From: UBA6522 sp965205045
GTDB taxonomy: Bacteria; Pseudomonadota; Gammaproteobacteria; Steroidobacterales; Rariloculaceae
Length of the DNA stretch: 64,000 nt
Direction of reading: 5' to 3'
Assembly (NCBI GenBank): GCA_965205045.1
Contig: OZ242032.1
Location: forward strand, 25,523 to 89,522
Shown: positions 17,586 to 25,875 of the stretch, piece by piece
Layout: each line of letters opens with the position of its first letter
Numbering within the stretch: the first letter of the stretch is position 1
Made by a program: the position numbers and the translations under genes
Notes under the pieces: model-generated
Told to the model about the DNA's origin: nothing
Seen by the model: the letters and a program-made list of their open reading frames with translations, nothing else
Database searches by the model: none

Positions 17586-17780
17586 AAACACTCCTTTTGT
17601 GGTAATGATGCCTTACTCATAACATCATACCATCGCCTTCACGCACTCGGGAACGCAAACTCGCACGGTTCCCGAAAATAACGTCGCGCTCTTCATCATA
17701 GGATATCACCGTGATTCGTGTGTAAAATGCTCGCCGAGTGGCCATCATGGTGAACGCCAACTAAGGAAAGGCCGGATCAC

Positions 17781-18566
17781 ATGGCACGCGTGACTGTCGT
17801 TCCCGAACCCATTGACTACCCGGACTCGGACGGACTGCCCATGGCTGAAAACGAATCGCAGTTCTGGCCGATCCTCTACGTCGGCTCCGCCCTGGACCGC
17901 TATTACCGGGATCGTGACGACGTGTACGTCGTCGGGAATCTGTTGCTGTACTACCGGGAGGGCAATCCGCGGGAAGACGACTTCGGCGCCTCGATCCCGG
18001 CGGACCTGATGGTCGTCATCGGCGCCTCGAAGCATGTTCGTTCGTCGTACAAGCTCTGGGAAGAACCCAAGGCGCCGGACTTCGTGCTGGAGATTGCCTC
18101 GGCAGGCACGTACCGGGCAGATTCAGGCAAGAAACGCGACACCTATGCGGAGATCGGCGTTGCGGAATACTGGCAGGTGGACCCCACGGGGTCCTACCTC
18201 CGGCCGCCCCTGCAAGGCTTTCGGCTTGTCGAGGGCGAATACCAGCCGATAGCCGGTGCGCAACGGGCAGACGGCACTTTGGTGGCCTGCAGTGATGTGC
18301 TGGGCCTGGAGTTGCACCTCAATCCAGAGGCACCGCCACGGGAAGTCTTCCGGTTTTATGATCCGGTGCGCGGGGAACCCCTGCGAAGTCTGCGGGAAGC
18401 CGAGCAGGGACGTGAAGAGGCCGAGCGAAGGCGCGATGCGGAAGCCCAGGCCCGCCGTGCAGTCGAAACACGCCTGGGACAAACTGAAGACCGCCTGCGA
18501 AAAGAACAGGCAGCGCGCCAAGCACTGGAGGTCGAGCTTCGGGAACTGCGTCGGCGCGGCCGCTGA
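17781..18566 (+). CDS. Uma2-family (DUF820) restriction-like endonuclease with coiled-coil tail
   Basis: This 261-residue protein has the PD-(D/E)XK-like Uma2 fold at residues about 20-190. Key elements are the Asp in ASIPADLMVVIG, then PDFVLEIAS, KKRDTYAEIGVAEYWQVDP. The last 60 residues (EEAERRRDAEAQARR, ETRLGQTEDRLRKEQAAR) form a charged coiled coil, common in this family. Uma2 proteins are abundant in multicellular and symbiotic bacteria, and their biological role is unsettled. It is on the plus strand, diverging from parA, with no clear partner. Confidence 0.8.
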   Translation: MARVTVVPEPIDYPDSDGLPMAENESQFWPILYVGSALDRYYRDRDDVYVVGNLLLYYREGNPREDDFGASIPADLMVVIGASKHVRSSYKLWEEPKAPDFVLEIASAGTYRADSGKKRDTYAEIGVAEYWQVDPTGSYLRPPLQGFRLVEGEYQPIAGAQRADGTLVACSDVLGLELHLNPEAPPREVFRFYDPVRGEPLRSLREAEQGREEAERRRDAEAQARRAVETRLGQTEDRLRKEQAARQALEVELRELRRRGR

Positions 18567-18612
18567 GCGGTACCTGCGGCTCTGTTCTCCTCAATGCAGA
18601 AGGGGTAGCAAC

Positions 18613-19830
18613 ATGACACGACTCAGACTGGCAATCTTGATGGCGTTCATGCTGGCCGTGGCCGGATGCGGCGGCGGCTCAGGCGTGTTGAGGTCCGAGA
18701 CTTCAGCCCGACAGGTCGAGACGGTAGCCGAGGCTGGCATCGCCCAGACAGGGTTGACCGAATCGACGATCTCACAAGGCGATTCGTCAGCCGAAGAAGA
18801 CGCGCTTGTGGAAGAACGCCGACAGGCCGAACAAGCCATCACCGGCGCAGAGGCCGAGGACGCACGCCAGCAGGCCGCCGCCGACATGGCAGCCCAGGAA
18901 GAAGCCAAGCTTGCGACGGCGCCCGAAGACGCGGCCGCAAGAATCTCCTACGTCCCTTACCTGTCGACTGGCGCACACACAGAGTTCGACGGTCGGGACG
19001 TCAGGGTGCACCTCCCCGACTATTTCCTGGGGTATCCCGTCGTGCTCAGCTCGGTGCGGGATGAAGTGGACGGCACGGCCGTCCCGTCGCGCGTGGAGGG
19101 TTATTCCCAACGTACCTGGACACTGTTTGATGATGGTTCCCTCGCCGTCGTCTCCGTGCGCTGGCACGATGGCGACGACAGCGACTACCTGGCGGCGGGC
19201 TGGTGGGTTCGCGAAACGCCTTACAGCAGCGAGGCGGAAGCCGACGTGTTCGTCGACGGACCGGAGCTGCGCGGGCCGCTTCCGGACAGCATGACCCTGC
19301 CGCTCAGAGGCCAGGCCGTCTATTACGGCGAAGCTGCCGGGGTTTACCAGACCGAAGGCGGCGTTGTCTGCGCCGCCTTTCCCTGCGAGATTCCGACCTC
19401 GAACGGCGCCGGGGAGTTCGCCGCCGACGCCAAGCTGGTAGCGGATTTTGCCCGCGGCGACATCGAGGGCTGTGTCGGCTGCCGGCAGGGCATCCAGTTT
19501 ACGCCCGCGGTTTACGACCTGGACGGCGGCGCCATCGAACGCGGCGACACCGTCACCAGGGACTATCTGTTCTGGCTGCATCGCGCGGGGTTTCTCGAAT
19601 CGCCGTACACCCTGGGCGCCTTTGCGGGCGAGTTGACGGTCGCTCCCCTGGGGGGCCGTGCTGCCGGATACGGATTCTGGCAAGGGCGGTTTTCCAACCT
19701 TTCGGATAGCACGGGCAGTCCGCGCCTGCTCGGCGCCACGCTGCACGGGGGGTTCGAAGACGAATCGACGACAACCCGGTTCAGCGGTGTCCTGAGTGCC
19801 GAAAGCACGACGTTTGGCGGAAGCCGCTGA
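18613..19830 (+). CDS. TbpB-like surface lipoprotein
   Basis: This 405-residue protein starts at ATG 18613 (AGAAGGGG upstream). The signal MTRLRLAILMAFMLAVAGC ends in a lipobox with Cys19. A charged Glu/Ala helical segment (residues 60-110) precedes a beta-rich body. The body has YVPYLSTGAHTEFDGRDV, Cys-containing loops (VCAAFPCEIP, GCVGCRQG) and a C-terminal GFWQGRFSNL...FGGSR segment reminiscent of TbpB barrels. It shares this layout with the lipoproteins at 1-4106 and 14335-15099. Ligand binding at the cell surface is the likely role; the ligand is unknown. Confidence 0.7.
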   Translation: MTRLRLAILMAFMLAVAGCGGGSGVLRSETSARQVETVAEAGIAQTGLTESTISQGDSSAEEDALVEERRQAEQAITGAEAEDARQQAAADMAAQEEAKLATAPEDAAARISYVPYLSTGAHTEFDGRDVRVHLPDYFLGYPVVLSSVRDEVDGTAVPSRVEGYSQRTWTLFDDGSLAVVSVRWHDGDDSDYLAAGWWVRETPYSSEAEADVFVDGPELRGPLPDSMTLPLRGQAVYYGEAAGVYQTEGGVVCAAFPCEIPTSNGAGEFAADAKLVADFARGDIEGCVGCRQGIQFTPAVYDLDGGAIERGDTVTRDYLFWLHRAGFLESPYTLGAFAGELTVAPLGGRAAGYGFWQGRFSNLSDSTGSPRLLGATLHGGFEDESTTTRFSGVLSAESTTFGGSR

Positions 19831-20192
19831 AGAACACGGTCGCCAGAGCGGCTTTGCGGCGCTGCACCCAGGTGAGGATATTCCTTCGGCGGTGACCGCC
19901 GGAGGGCTGGCTTGAGAGAGACGTGGCGGCTCGCTGCTGCCGCCAGGGGTCGGTTTTGGCGAGCGCCTTGCCGGCCCCGTCTGGACGTGTGCCCCGGGCG
20001 AGCAACGCACTTCAGCCTACGGGTGCTGCCCAGTGGGCACCGGGGCCGCAGGGAAAGGCACTCGCCCTGCGGCCCGCCTCTGGCAGCCGGTACTTCCTCC
20101 TGCTGCCCCTCCCTCGCGTACTGCCCCGACTGCCGCCGGCCCGCGGTCTGCTTGAGCTTGACGTGGTGATGCTGTGATGCGATCATGCCGCC
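19831..20192. other. Intergenic stretch, nothing recognised
   Basis: About 360 bases without a supported gene, RNA or repeat. Confidence 0.4.
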
Positions 20193-20423
20193 ATGCGAAC
20201 CACAGTAACAATCGACGATGATGTATTGGCGGTTGCGCGCGCGCTGGCCGAACAGAGCGGCAGCAGTCTCGGGCACGCCTTGTCGGAGCTTGCGCGTCGC
20301 GGGTTCAAAGGGACAGGCGTAGCCGGAGACGGTGGCGATGGCGTGCCGGTGTTTCAGGTGCCCGCAGACGTGGGTCCGATTACCAGCGAAGATGTCTACA
20401 GAGTGCTCAGCGAGTGGCCGTGA
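20193..20423 (+). CDS. vapB: VapB-type antitoxin (ribbon-helix-helix)
   Basis: The protein has 76 residues. MRTTVTIDDDVLAVARALAE is a typical ribbon-helix-helix start. The C-terminal tail (GVPVFQVPADVGPITSEDV) fits the extended toxin-binding arm of antitoxins. Its stop overlaps the start of the PIN-domain gene (GTGA), the classic tight coupling of an antitoxin-toxin pair. It should neutralise VapC and repress the operon. Confidence 0.85.
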   Translation: MRTTVTIDDDVLAVARALAEQSGSSLGHALSELARRGFKGTGVAGDGGDGVPVFQVPADVGPITSEDVYRVLSEWP

Positions 20424-20854
20424 CGGCGTTGCTCGACGTCAATGTGCTCATCGCTCTGGCTTGGCCCAACCACGTACATCATCAAGCAGCACGCCGTTGG
20501 TTCACGATGCACCGCGCAGACGGATGGGCCACCTGCCCCTTGACCGAGGCGGGATTCGTTCGGGTTTCCTGCAATCCCGCCGCGGTCCGGCATACGGTGA
20601 CCCCCACTGAAGCCATTGCTTTGCTGCAGAGGCTGAGGCAGCTGGAGTCGCACGTGTTCTGGCCCCTCGATCGCTCCATCGCCGACCTGCCCCAACGGAT
20701 CGTCAGCCGCCTTCAGGGATATCGACAGATCACGGACGCCGTGTTGCTGGCCGCCACGATTCAACGCGGCGGCACGCTGGCTACGCTCGACAGCGGGCTG
20801 GCACGACTTGTCGATGAGCGTGAACGCCACTCGCTTCGAGTGATACCGGTGTGA
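20420..20854 (+). CDS. vapC: VapC-type PIN-domain ribonuclease toxin
   Basis: The protein has about 144 residues. The GTG overlapping the antitoxin stop is chosen; another GTG two codons earlier is possible. Acidic PIN residues are in LLDVNVLIALAW (Asp), PLTEAGFVRV (Glu), ITDAVLLAAT (Asp) and LATLDSGLA (Asp), giving a complete active site. VapC toxins cleave tRNA or rRNA and act in plasmid or island stabilisation. Here the pair may stabilise this replicon and the neighbouring phosphoribosyltransferase-ParA locus. Confidence 0.88.
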   Translation: MTALLDVNVLIALAWPNHVHHQAARRWFTMHRADGWATCPLTEAGFVRVSCNPAAVRHTVTPTEAIALLQRLRQLESHVFWPLDRSIADLPQRIVSRLQGYRQITDAVLLAATIQRGGTLATLDSGLARLVDERERHSLRVIPV

Positions 20855-21014
20855 ATGTTGTTGGCGGACTTTGGTCCAGCCGACGACCCCTTGACTTCAC
20901 TGCCTACCCAGATACGCAACCGCCCCCGAGTTTTTGGCACTTCCCTTGTGATGGGAACTCACAGCCAAACAGGGCTTGCAGCCCGGGCCGCGGCGGGCCT
21001 GGCGAGGACACGCG

Positions 21015-22727
21015 ATGACGGTGGAGGACAGCTTTCCGCAACGGCTGACGGCCATCGACGACCTGACGCGCGGCGGCCACTGGTACCTGCGGCGGACGGA
21101 CGTGTGCCGCTACCTGGGCGCGTACACGGCGGGGAAGGGTGCTGCCTACAGCGCCACGAACAGCCTGATCCTTGACTTCAAGACGCCGGCGTCGCGCACG
21201 CGCCCTTCGGCACGCGGCTCTGCCGCTGCTCAGGGTCGCAACCCGCCGCAAAAGGAGACGGCGATCGCCACGGCGGCGGCGGCCCTGCGGCGGGCGCTGC
21301 AGGCGAGCCTGCTGGACCGGGCGGTGTTCGTGCCGGTGCCGCCGTCGAAGTCGAAGGACGACGACGGCTACGACGACCGCCTGGTGCGAATGCTGCGGGC
21401 GGTGCGGCCCGAGCGGCCGCTGGACGTGCGCGAGTTGATCGTGCAGTCGCGCAGCGTCGAGCCGACGCACCGGCGGTCGGCGCGGCTGCGGGCGTCGGAC
21501 ATCGAGGCGATGTACGGCATCGACGAGGCGCTGGAAGCGCCGGGTGCGGGGCTGGTGGTCGTGGTGGACGACCTGCTGACCTCGGGGGCGCACTTCCGGG
21601 CGGCGCAGCGGGTGCTGTCGCGGCGCTTTCCGGACATCGACGTGGTGGGGCTGTTCCTGGCGCGGCGGGTGCCGGAACCCGTAGAGGTTCGTGCCGCGCC
21701 GGCAAAGGCGGGCCGGCGCGCCGTCGGCACCGGCGAGGCCACCGTATCCCGGCAACCGGCAGACCGTGCGGCAGGCAATCGGGGGGATGCAGGGGTGAAG
21801 ATCGTTTCGATCATCAATTACAAGGGCGGTGTCGGCAAGACGACCTTGACCGCCAATCTGGCGGCCGAGCTGGCGCAGCGCGGTAAACGCATCCTCGCCC
21901 TCGACATGGACGCCCAGTGCAGCCTGACCTTTTCCTTCGTGACCCCGGACTACTGGGAATCCGAGCTGGGCGGCGAGGAAGGACAGGGGAACGACCGCAC
22001 CATCAAGAAGTGGTTCGACGGCATCGTCGAGGACGAAGGCGACGTCATACCCCTCGACCACCTCGTGCTGCGGGACCTCAAGGCCGAAGGCCGCCTGGGT
22101 GACAAGGGCGGCTGCCTGCACCTGATTCCGTCGCATCTCGGGCTCATCAACATCGACCTGGACCTGGCCTACATGCTGAGCGGCGCGGCGCCGAACCGCC
22201 TGCACCAGCGGCGGGCGCGGGTCTTCGGCCAGTTGCGCAGCCACCTCAACGCCTACGCCACCGAAGCCGGCTACGATTACGTGCTGATCGACTGCCCGCC
22301 CAATTTCAATATCGTGACCAAGAATGCCATCGTGGCGAGCCACCAGATCCTGATCCCCGCCAAGCCGGACTACCTGTCGACGCTGGGCATCGACTACCTG
22401 CTGCGCAGCCTGGGGACGCTGGTCAAGGAGTTCAACGAGGACTCGAAGTCGGCGGTGATCGAACCCCGGATTCTCGGCGTCATCTTTACGATGATCCAGA
22501 TATTCAGGGGCCGGCCGATCGGCGTGCAGCGACAGTACATGCGGTCGGATGCGATTGCCGTGCCGATATTCAGGTCGACGGTCCGCGAGAACAAGACGAT
22601 CTTCGGCGATGCGCCGGAGGACGGCATTCCGGTGGTGCTGGAGAAACCGGTGCGCGAGCCCTATGCCACCATCGTGCGCGAGATGGAATCCCTGGCAGCG
22701 GAATTCCTCAGGCGGTCGGGAGCGTGA
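21015..22727 (+). CDS. Phosphoribosyltransferase domain fused to a ParA/Soj-type ATPase
   Basis: One open frame of 570 residues starts at ATG 21015 with AGGA upstream. Residues 1-215 contain a PRTase fold with the PRPP-binding loop VVVVDDLLTSGAHF (about 182-195). It also has VFVPVPPSKSKDDDGYDDR. A low-complexity Ala/Arg linker (about 220-260) leads to VKIVSIINYKGGVGKTTLT, whose Walker A lies near residue 270. This is a complete ParA/Soj ATPase with LALDMDAQCSL and VLIDCPPNF. A GTG at 21795 preceded by GGGGGG could give a separate ATPase from the same frame. No ParB gene is adjacent, so chromosome or plasmid partition is not the obvious job. The next gene is 1 base away. Confidence 0.8.
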   Translation: MTVEDSFPQRLTAIDDLTRGGHWYLRRTDVCRYLGAYTAGKGAAYSATNSLILDFKTPASRTRPSARGSAAAQGRNPPQKETAIATAAAALRRALQASLLDRAVFVPVPPSKSKDDDGYDDRLVRMLRAVRPERPLDVRELIVQSRSVEPTHRRSARLRASDIEAMYGIDEALEAPGAGLVVVVDDLLTSGAHFRAAQRVLSRRFPDIDVVGLFLARRVPEPVEVRAAPAKAGRRAVGTGEATVSRQPADRAAGNRGDAGVKIVSIINYKGGVGKTTLTANLAAELAQRGKRILALDMDAQCSLTFSFVTPDYWESELGGEEGQGNDRTIKKWFDGIVEDEGDVIPLDHLVLRDLKAEGRLGDKGGCLHLIPSHLGLINIDLDLAYMLSGAAPNRLHQRRARVFGQLRSHLNAYATEAGYDYVLIDCPPNFNIVTKNAIVASHQILIPAKPDYLSTLGIDYLLRSLGTLVKEFNEDSKSAVIEPRILGVIFTMIQIFRGRPIGVQRQYMRSDAIAVPIFRSTVRENKTIFGDAPEDGIPVVLEKPVREPYATIVREMESLAAEFLRRSGA

Positions 22728-22728
22728 C

Positions 22729-23163
22729 ATGGATGCTCGGCGTGCGTTCGTGACCCAGGTGCTCGACCAACTGATCAAGGCGTTGCGGGACCTGTCGGAC
22801 GAGGACTTCGACAGGTTGATGACGGGCGACCTGGAGGCGTCGGTTTCGTTTGTCAGGCCGTCGCCGCGAAACCGCAACCGGCGGCCGGCGGCTGCCCCGG
22901 CCGACGATGCCGCGCTGGCAGCCGTGCACGCCAGATTGACCGCCGCGGGCAGCCGCGAAGAGGGACAGCGGATCGTCGAGGAAGCGTTCGTGGACAAGGA
23001 ACAGTTGTTTGCGTTCGCCAAGTGGCTGGACGTGCCGGTACAGCGCAATGACGCGGCGCAGCGCATTCGGGACAAGGTGGTGACGCAGACGGTGGGACGG
23101 CGCCTCAGCGGCAGAGCGGTGCGCGGCGGCGCCGGCGGGATTGCCTGCGGGGAAGGGGCCTGA
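22729..23163 (+). CDS. Hypothetical protein, partner of the PRTase-ParA gene
   Basis: The 144-residue protein starts one base after the previous stop. It is helical, with ARRAFVTQVLDQLIKALRDL at the start and an Arg/Pro/Ala-rich middle. A C-terminal helical motif (EQLFAFAKWLDVPVQRNDAAQ, then RIRDKVVTQTVGRRL) resembles a small SAP- or Rho-N-like nucleic-acid-binding fold. I do not recognise the family. Tight spacing implies it is made with the PRTase-ATPase and may be its DNA- or substrate-binding partner. Confidence 0.65.
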   Translation: MDARRAFVTQVLDQLIKALRDLSDEDFDRLMTGDLEASVSFVRPSPRNRNRRPAAAPADDAALAAVHARLTAAGSREEGQRIVEEAFVDKEQLFAFAKWLDVPVQRNDAAQRIRDKVVTQTVGRRLSGRAVRGGAGGIACGEGA

Positions 23164-23179
23164 TGCAGGTGGACGATTC

Positions 23180-24712
23180 ATGGTGCTGGCCAAGGTGCTG
23201 AGCAGCACCCTGCTCGGCGTTGACGCCCATCCGGTCGAGGTGGAAGTCGACCTGGCCATGGGCCTGCCGGTGTTTACCACGGTCGGGCTGCCGGATGCCG
23301 CGGTGCGCGAGAGCCGCGACCGCGTCAAGGCGGCCATGGCCAACTGCGGCTTTCCCTTCCCGTCGCGGCGCATCACCGTCAACCTGGCCCCGGCGCACCT
23401 GCGCAAGGCGGGTACGGCGTTCGACCTGCCGATCGCCTTGGGCCTGCTGCAGGCGACCGGGCACATCCAGTCCCGGATGCTCGCTCGCTATCAGGTGGTG
23501 GGCGAGCTGTCTCTGGATGGCCGCGTCAAGGCCGTCGCCGGCGCCCTGCCGATGGCGGTCGGGGCGCGGGCCGCGGGGGCGGACGGCATGGTGGTGCCGC
23601 TGGAGAATGCTGCCGAGGCCGCGGTGGTGGACGGCGTGCCGGTGTTCGGGGTCGACACCCTGGTGCAGGCGGTCGGCTTCTTCAACGGCACCGACGACCT
23701 GCCGCGCACCGTCTGCGACGTGAACGCCCTGTTCGAGAACAAGGCGGTTTATGCCGAGGACCTGGCCGACGTCAAAGGCCAGCAGCACGTCAAGCGCGCC
23801 CTGGAGGTTGCCGCCGCCGGCGCCCACAACGTGCTGCTGATCGGTCCGCCGGGCTCCGGCAAGTCGCTGATGGCGCGCCGCCTGCCCTCCATCCTGCCCG
23901 ACATGGAACTGGCCGAGGCCATCGAGACCTCGAAAATCCACAGCATCGCCGGTCTGCTGCACCGCGATCAGGCCCTCGTGGCCACCCGTCCGTACAGATC
24001 CCCGCATCATTCGACCTCCGACGCCGGGCTGATCGGCGGCGGTACGATTCCGGGGCCGGGCGAGGTGAGCCTGGCCCATAACGGGGTATTGTTCCTCGAT
24101 GAGCTGCCGGAGTTTCGACGCAGCGTGCTGGAGGTGCTGCGGCAGCCGCTGGAAGACGGGCAGGTGACCATTGCCCGCGCCGCCATGGCCCTGACGTTCC
24201 CGGCGCGCTTCATGCTGGCGGCGGCGATGAACCCCTGCCCGTGCGGCTACAGCACCGATCCGCAGCGTGACTGCCTGTGCACGGCGCAGCAGCTGCAACG
24301 CTACGGCGCGCGGGTCTCCGGCCCCTTGCTGGACCGCATCGACCTGCACATCGAGGTGCCGCCCGTCCACTACGCCGACCTGGCGTCCCGCGCTGCCGCC
24401 GAGCCCTCGGCCGCGGTGCGGGCGCGGGTGAACGCCGCCCGGCGGCGCCAGCGGGCGCGATTCGCCGGCGCCGGCATTCCGCACAACGCGGCGATGGGCG
24501 TTCGCGCCATCCGGCAATACGGCAAGCTCGACGCCGCCGGCGAGCGCCTGCTCGAACAGGCCATGCAGCGCTTCGGCCTCAGCGCCCGCGCCCATGACCG
24601 CATCCGCAAGGTGGCCCGCACCATCGCCGACCTTGCCGGTGCCGACGACATCGGCATCGAGCACCTCTCGGAGGCCGTCCAGTACCGCACCCTCGACCGC
24701 CAGGCGGCGTGA
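23180..24712 (+). CDS. comM: ComM/YifB-family Mg-chelatase-like AAA+ ATPase
   Basis: This 510-residue protein is of normal length for the family. ATG 23180 is chosen to give the conserved MVLAKVLSSTLLGVDAHPVEVEVDL start. Residues 20-170 form the Lon-like ChlI domain. The AAA+ core has Walker A GPPGSGKS (about 221-228), Walker B VLFLDELPEF (about 303-312), and the Cys cluster NPCPCGY...DCLCT. A C-terminal Mg-chelatase helix domain follows. ComM is a hexameric helicase promoting branch migration in natural transformation. It is usually chromosomal, so its place behind the PRTase-ParA genes is noteworthy. It may be co-transcribed with them. Confidence 0.93.
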   Translation: MVLAKVLSSTLLGVDAHPVEVEVDLAMGLPVFTTVGLPDAAVRESRDRVKAAMANCGFPFPSRRITVNLAPAHLRKAGTAFDLPIALGLLQATGHIQSRMLARYQVVGELSLDGRVKAVAGALPMAVGARAAGADGMVVPLENAAEAAVVDGVPVFGVDTLVQAVGFFNGTDDLPRTVCDVNALFENKAVYAEDLADVKGQQHVKRALEVAAAGAHNVLLIGPPGSGKSLMARRLPSILPDMELAEAIETSKIHSIAGLLHRDQALVATRPYRSPHHSTSDAGLIGGGTIPGPGEVSLAHNGVLFLDELPEFRRSVLEVLRQPLEDGQVTIARAAMALTFPARFMLAAAMNPCPCGYSTDPQRDCLCTAQQLQRYGARVSGPLLDRIDLHIEVPPVHYADLASRAAAEPSAAVRARVNAARRRQRARFAGAGIPHNAAMGVRAIRQYGKLDAAGERLLEQAMQRFGLSARAHDRIRKVARTIADLAGADDIGIEHLSEAVQYRTLDRQAA

Positions 24713-24771
24713 CCGAAAGCACGATGCGATGGGCGTAGATTCTTCCAGACAGGCCATCCGACATTGTCGTC

Positions 24772-25875
24772 TCAGCCCTTGATGCTGACCGTGCCGTCGA
24801 AGTAGCCAGGCGGCGCCTGGACGTTCCAAAGGGCGTTGTGAACGATCGGCAGACCGTGCACGCGGATCGGTAGGCGCCAGGCCGGCGACTTGAGCTTCGC
24901 CGGGACGGTATGCCGCTTCGCTCCCGGCGGGGTGTCCACCAGACAGCCCGCATCCCCCAGCGCCCGGTAAACCTCCGGGCGGCTGAAACTGTGGCCGCGG
25001 CGGCGAAGCACCTGGATGAGCACGTCCACCGCCACCGGTGCCACCAGGAACGACACCTCCGGCGTCACGAACAGGTCGCCCGGATTCGTGTTGAGCCGCA
25101 GGCGCCTCGACCCTGCAAGCTGCCGCAGCACCTCCAGGCACAAGCCCGCCACATCCACCCGCTTCGTCTCGATCTGTCCGTCATTGAGGAGCATCCACCT
25201 GAACACGCCGCCGCTGCTGCGGGGCATGGCGCAGTCCACCACGTCCACCGCCTGCTCAAGCGTCAGGAGCGACCTTTCGTATACCTGCAGGAAGGATGAC
25301 GCCAGGACGCAGGCTTGGGCGTCGGTCGGCTGCACGTCCAGCCAGGTGATGCCGAGCCTGCCTTCGAGCGCCGCTTGCAACTCCCGGAACGACACGCCGC
25401 TACCCCGGACCGGCTGCCAGAAGACCTCGCCTGCCCGCAGATGCCCTTGCAGGGGATGCCAGTCGCCCCCCTCGGCCTTGACGCGCAGGCGGCACAGGCC
25501 GTGCACCAGGTAGCGCAGGCTGGCGGCAAAGAACAGGCCGAGGCGAACGCGGGCCGCCAGGCCGGAGCTTTCAGCGTGGTAAATCTCCTGCTCCGACAGG
25601 TCCCTCTTCCACAGGGGGCTGCTTTGCGCGACGGGCACCGCCTTGCAACCGGCGGCGAGGCAGGCGCGCACGAACGACTCGCCACCGTCCGGCGCCGGCA
25701 GGCCGTCGAGGCGCTGGGTGATACGGTCCACGTACGGCCGCCAGAAGAAATTTTCTTCCTTGCCGCGCTCGGGGAGGAGTCGGGCCAGCTCATCGAGTTC
25801 GGGTATGGGAGGCGGCGGCGGCGGAGAAGCCTGGGGGCCTGCCGGCTTGCCCACGTTGCGGTTCCAGAAGGCCAT
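24772..25875 (-). CDS. TraI_2 (MobH-like) relaxase-family protein with degenerate HD motif
   Basis: This 367-residue protein starts MAFWNRNVGKPAG. Its layout follows the TraI_2 domain: FFWRPYVDRITQRLDGLPA, then GLFFAASLRYLVHGLC in the place of the usual FLAALLHDIGK, then GDWHPLQGHL. The C-terminus (DVLIQVLRRRGHSFSRPEVY, PIVHNALWNV) resembles TraI_2_C. The HD metal-binding pair and the upstream GGLLDHxLEVA motif are not visible, so relaxase catalysis is doubtful. It may be an adapted, non-catalytic descendant. No coupling protein or secretion genes occur in the window. A different family is possible. Confidence 0.5.
   Translation of the reverse strand: MAFWNRNVGKPAGPQASPPPPPPIPELDELARLLPERGKEENFFWRPYVDRITQRLDGLPAPDGGESFVRACLAAGCKAVPVAQSSPLWKRDLSEQEIYHAESSGLAARVRLGLFFAASLRYLVHGLCRLRVKAEGGDWHPLQGHLRAGEVFWQPVRGSGVSFRELQAALEGRLGITWLDVQPTDAQACVLASSFLQVYERSLLTLEQAVDVVDCAMPRSSGGVFRWMLLNDGQIETKRVDVAGLCLEVLRQLAGSRRLRLNTNPGDLFVTPEVSFLVAPVAVDVLIQVLRRRGHSFSRPEVYRALGDAGCLVDTPPGAKRHTVPAKLKSPAWRLPIRVHGLPIVHNALWNVQAPPGYFDGTVSIKG

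Noticed and set aside
20904..23075. Long minus-strand frame opposite the PRTase-ParA gene
   Set aside because: It has no domain, and the plus strand carries clear PRTase and ParA motifs over the same bases.
23105..25141. 678-codon minus-strand frame
   Set aside because: It overlaps ComM, which has all AAA+ motifs on the plus strand.
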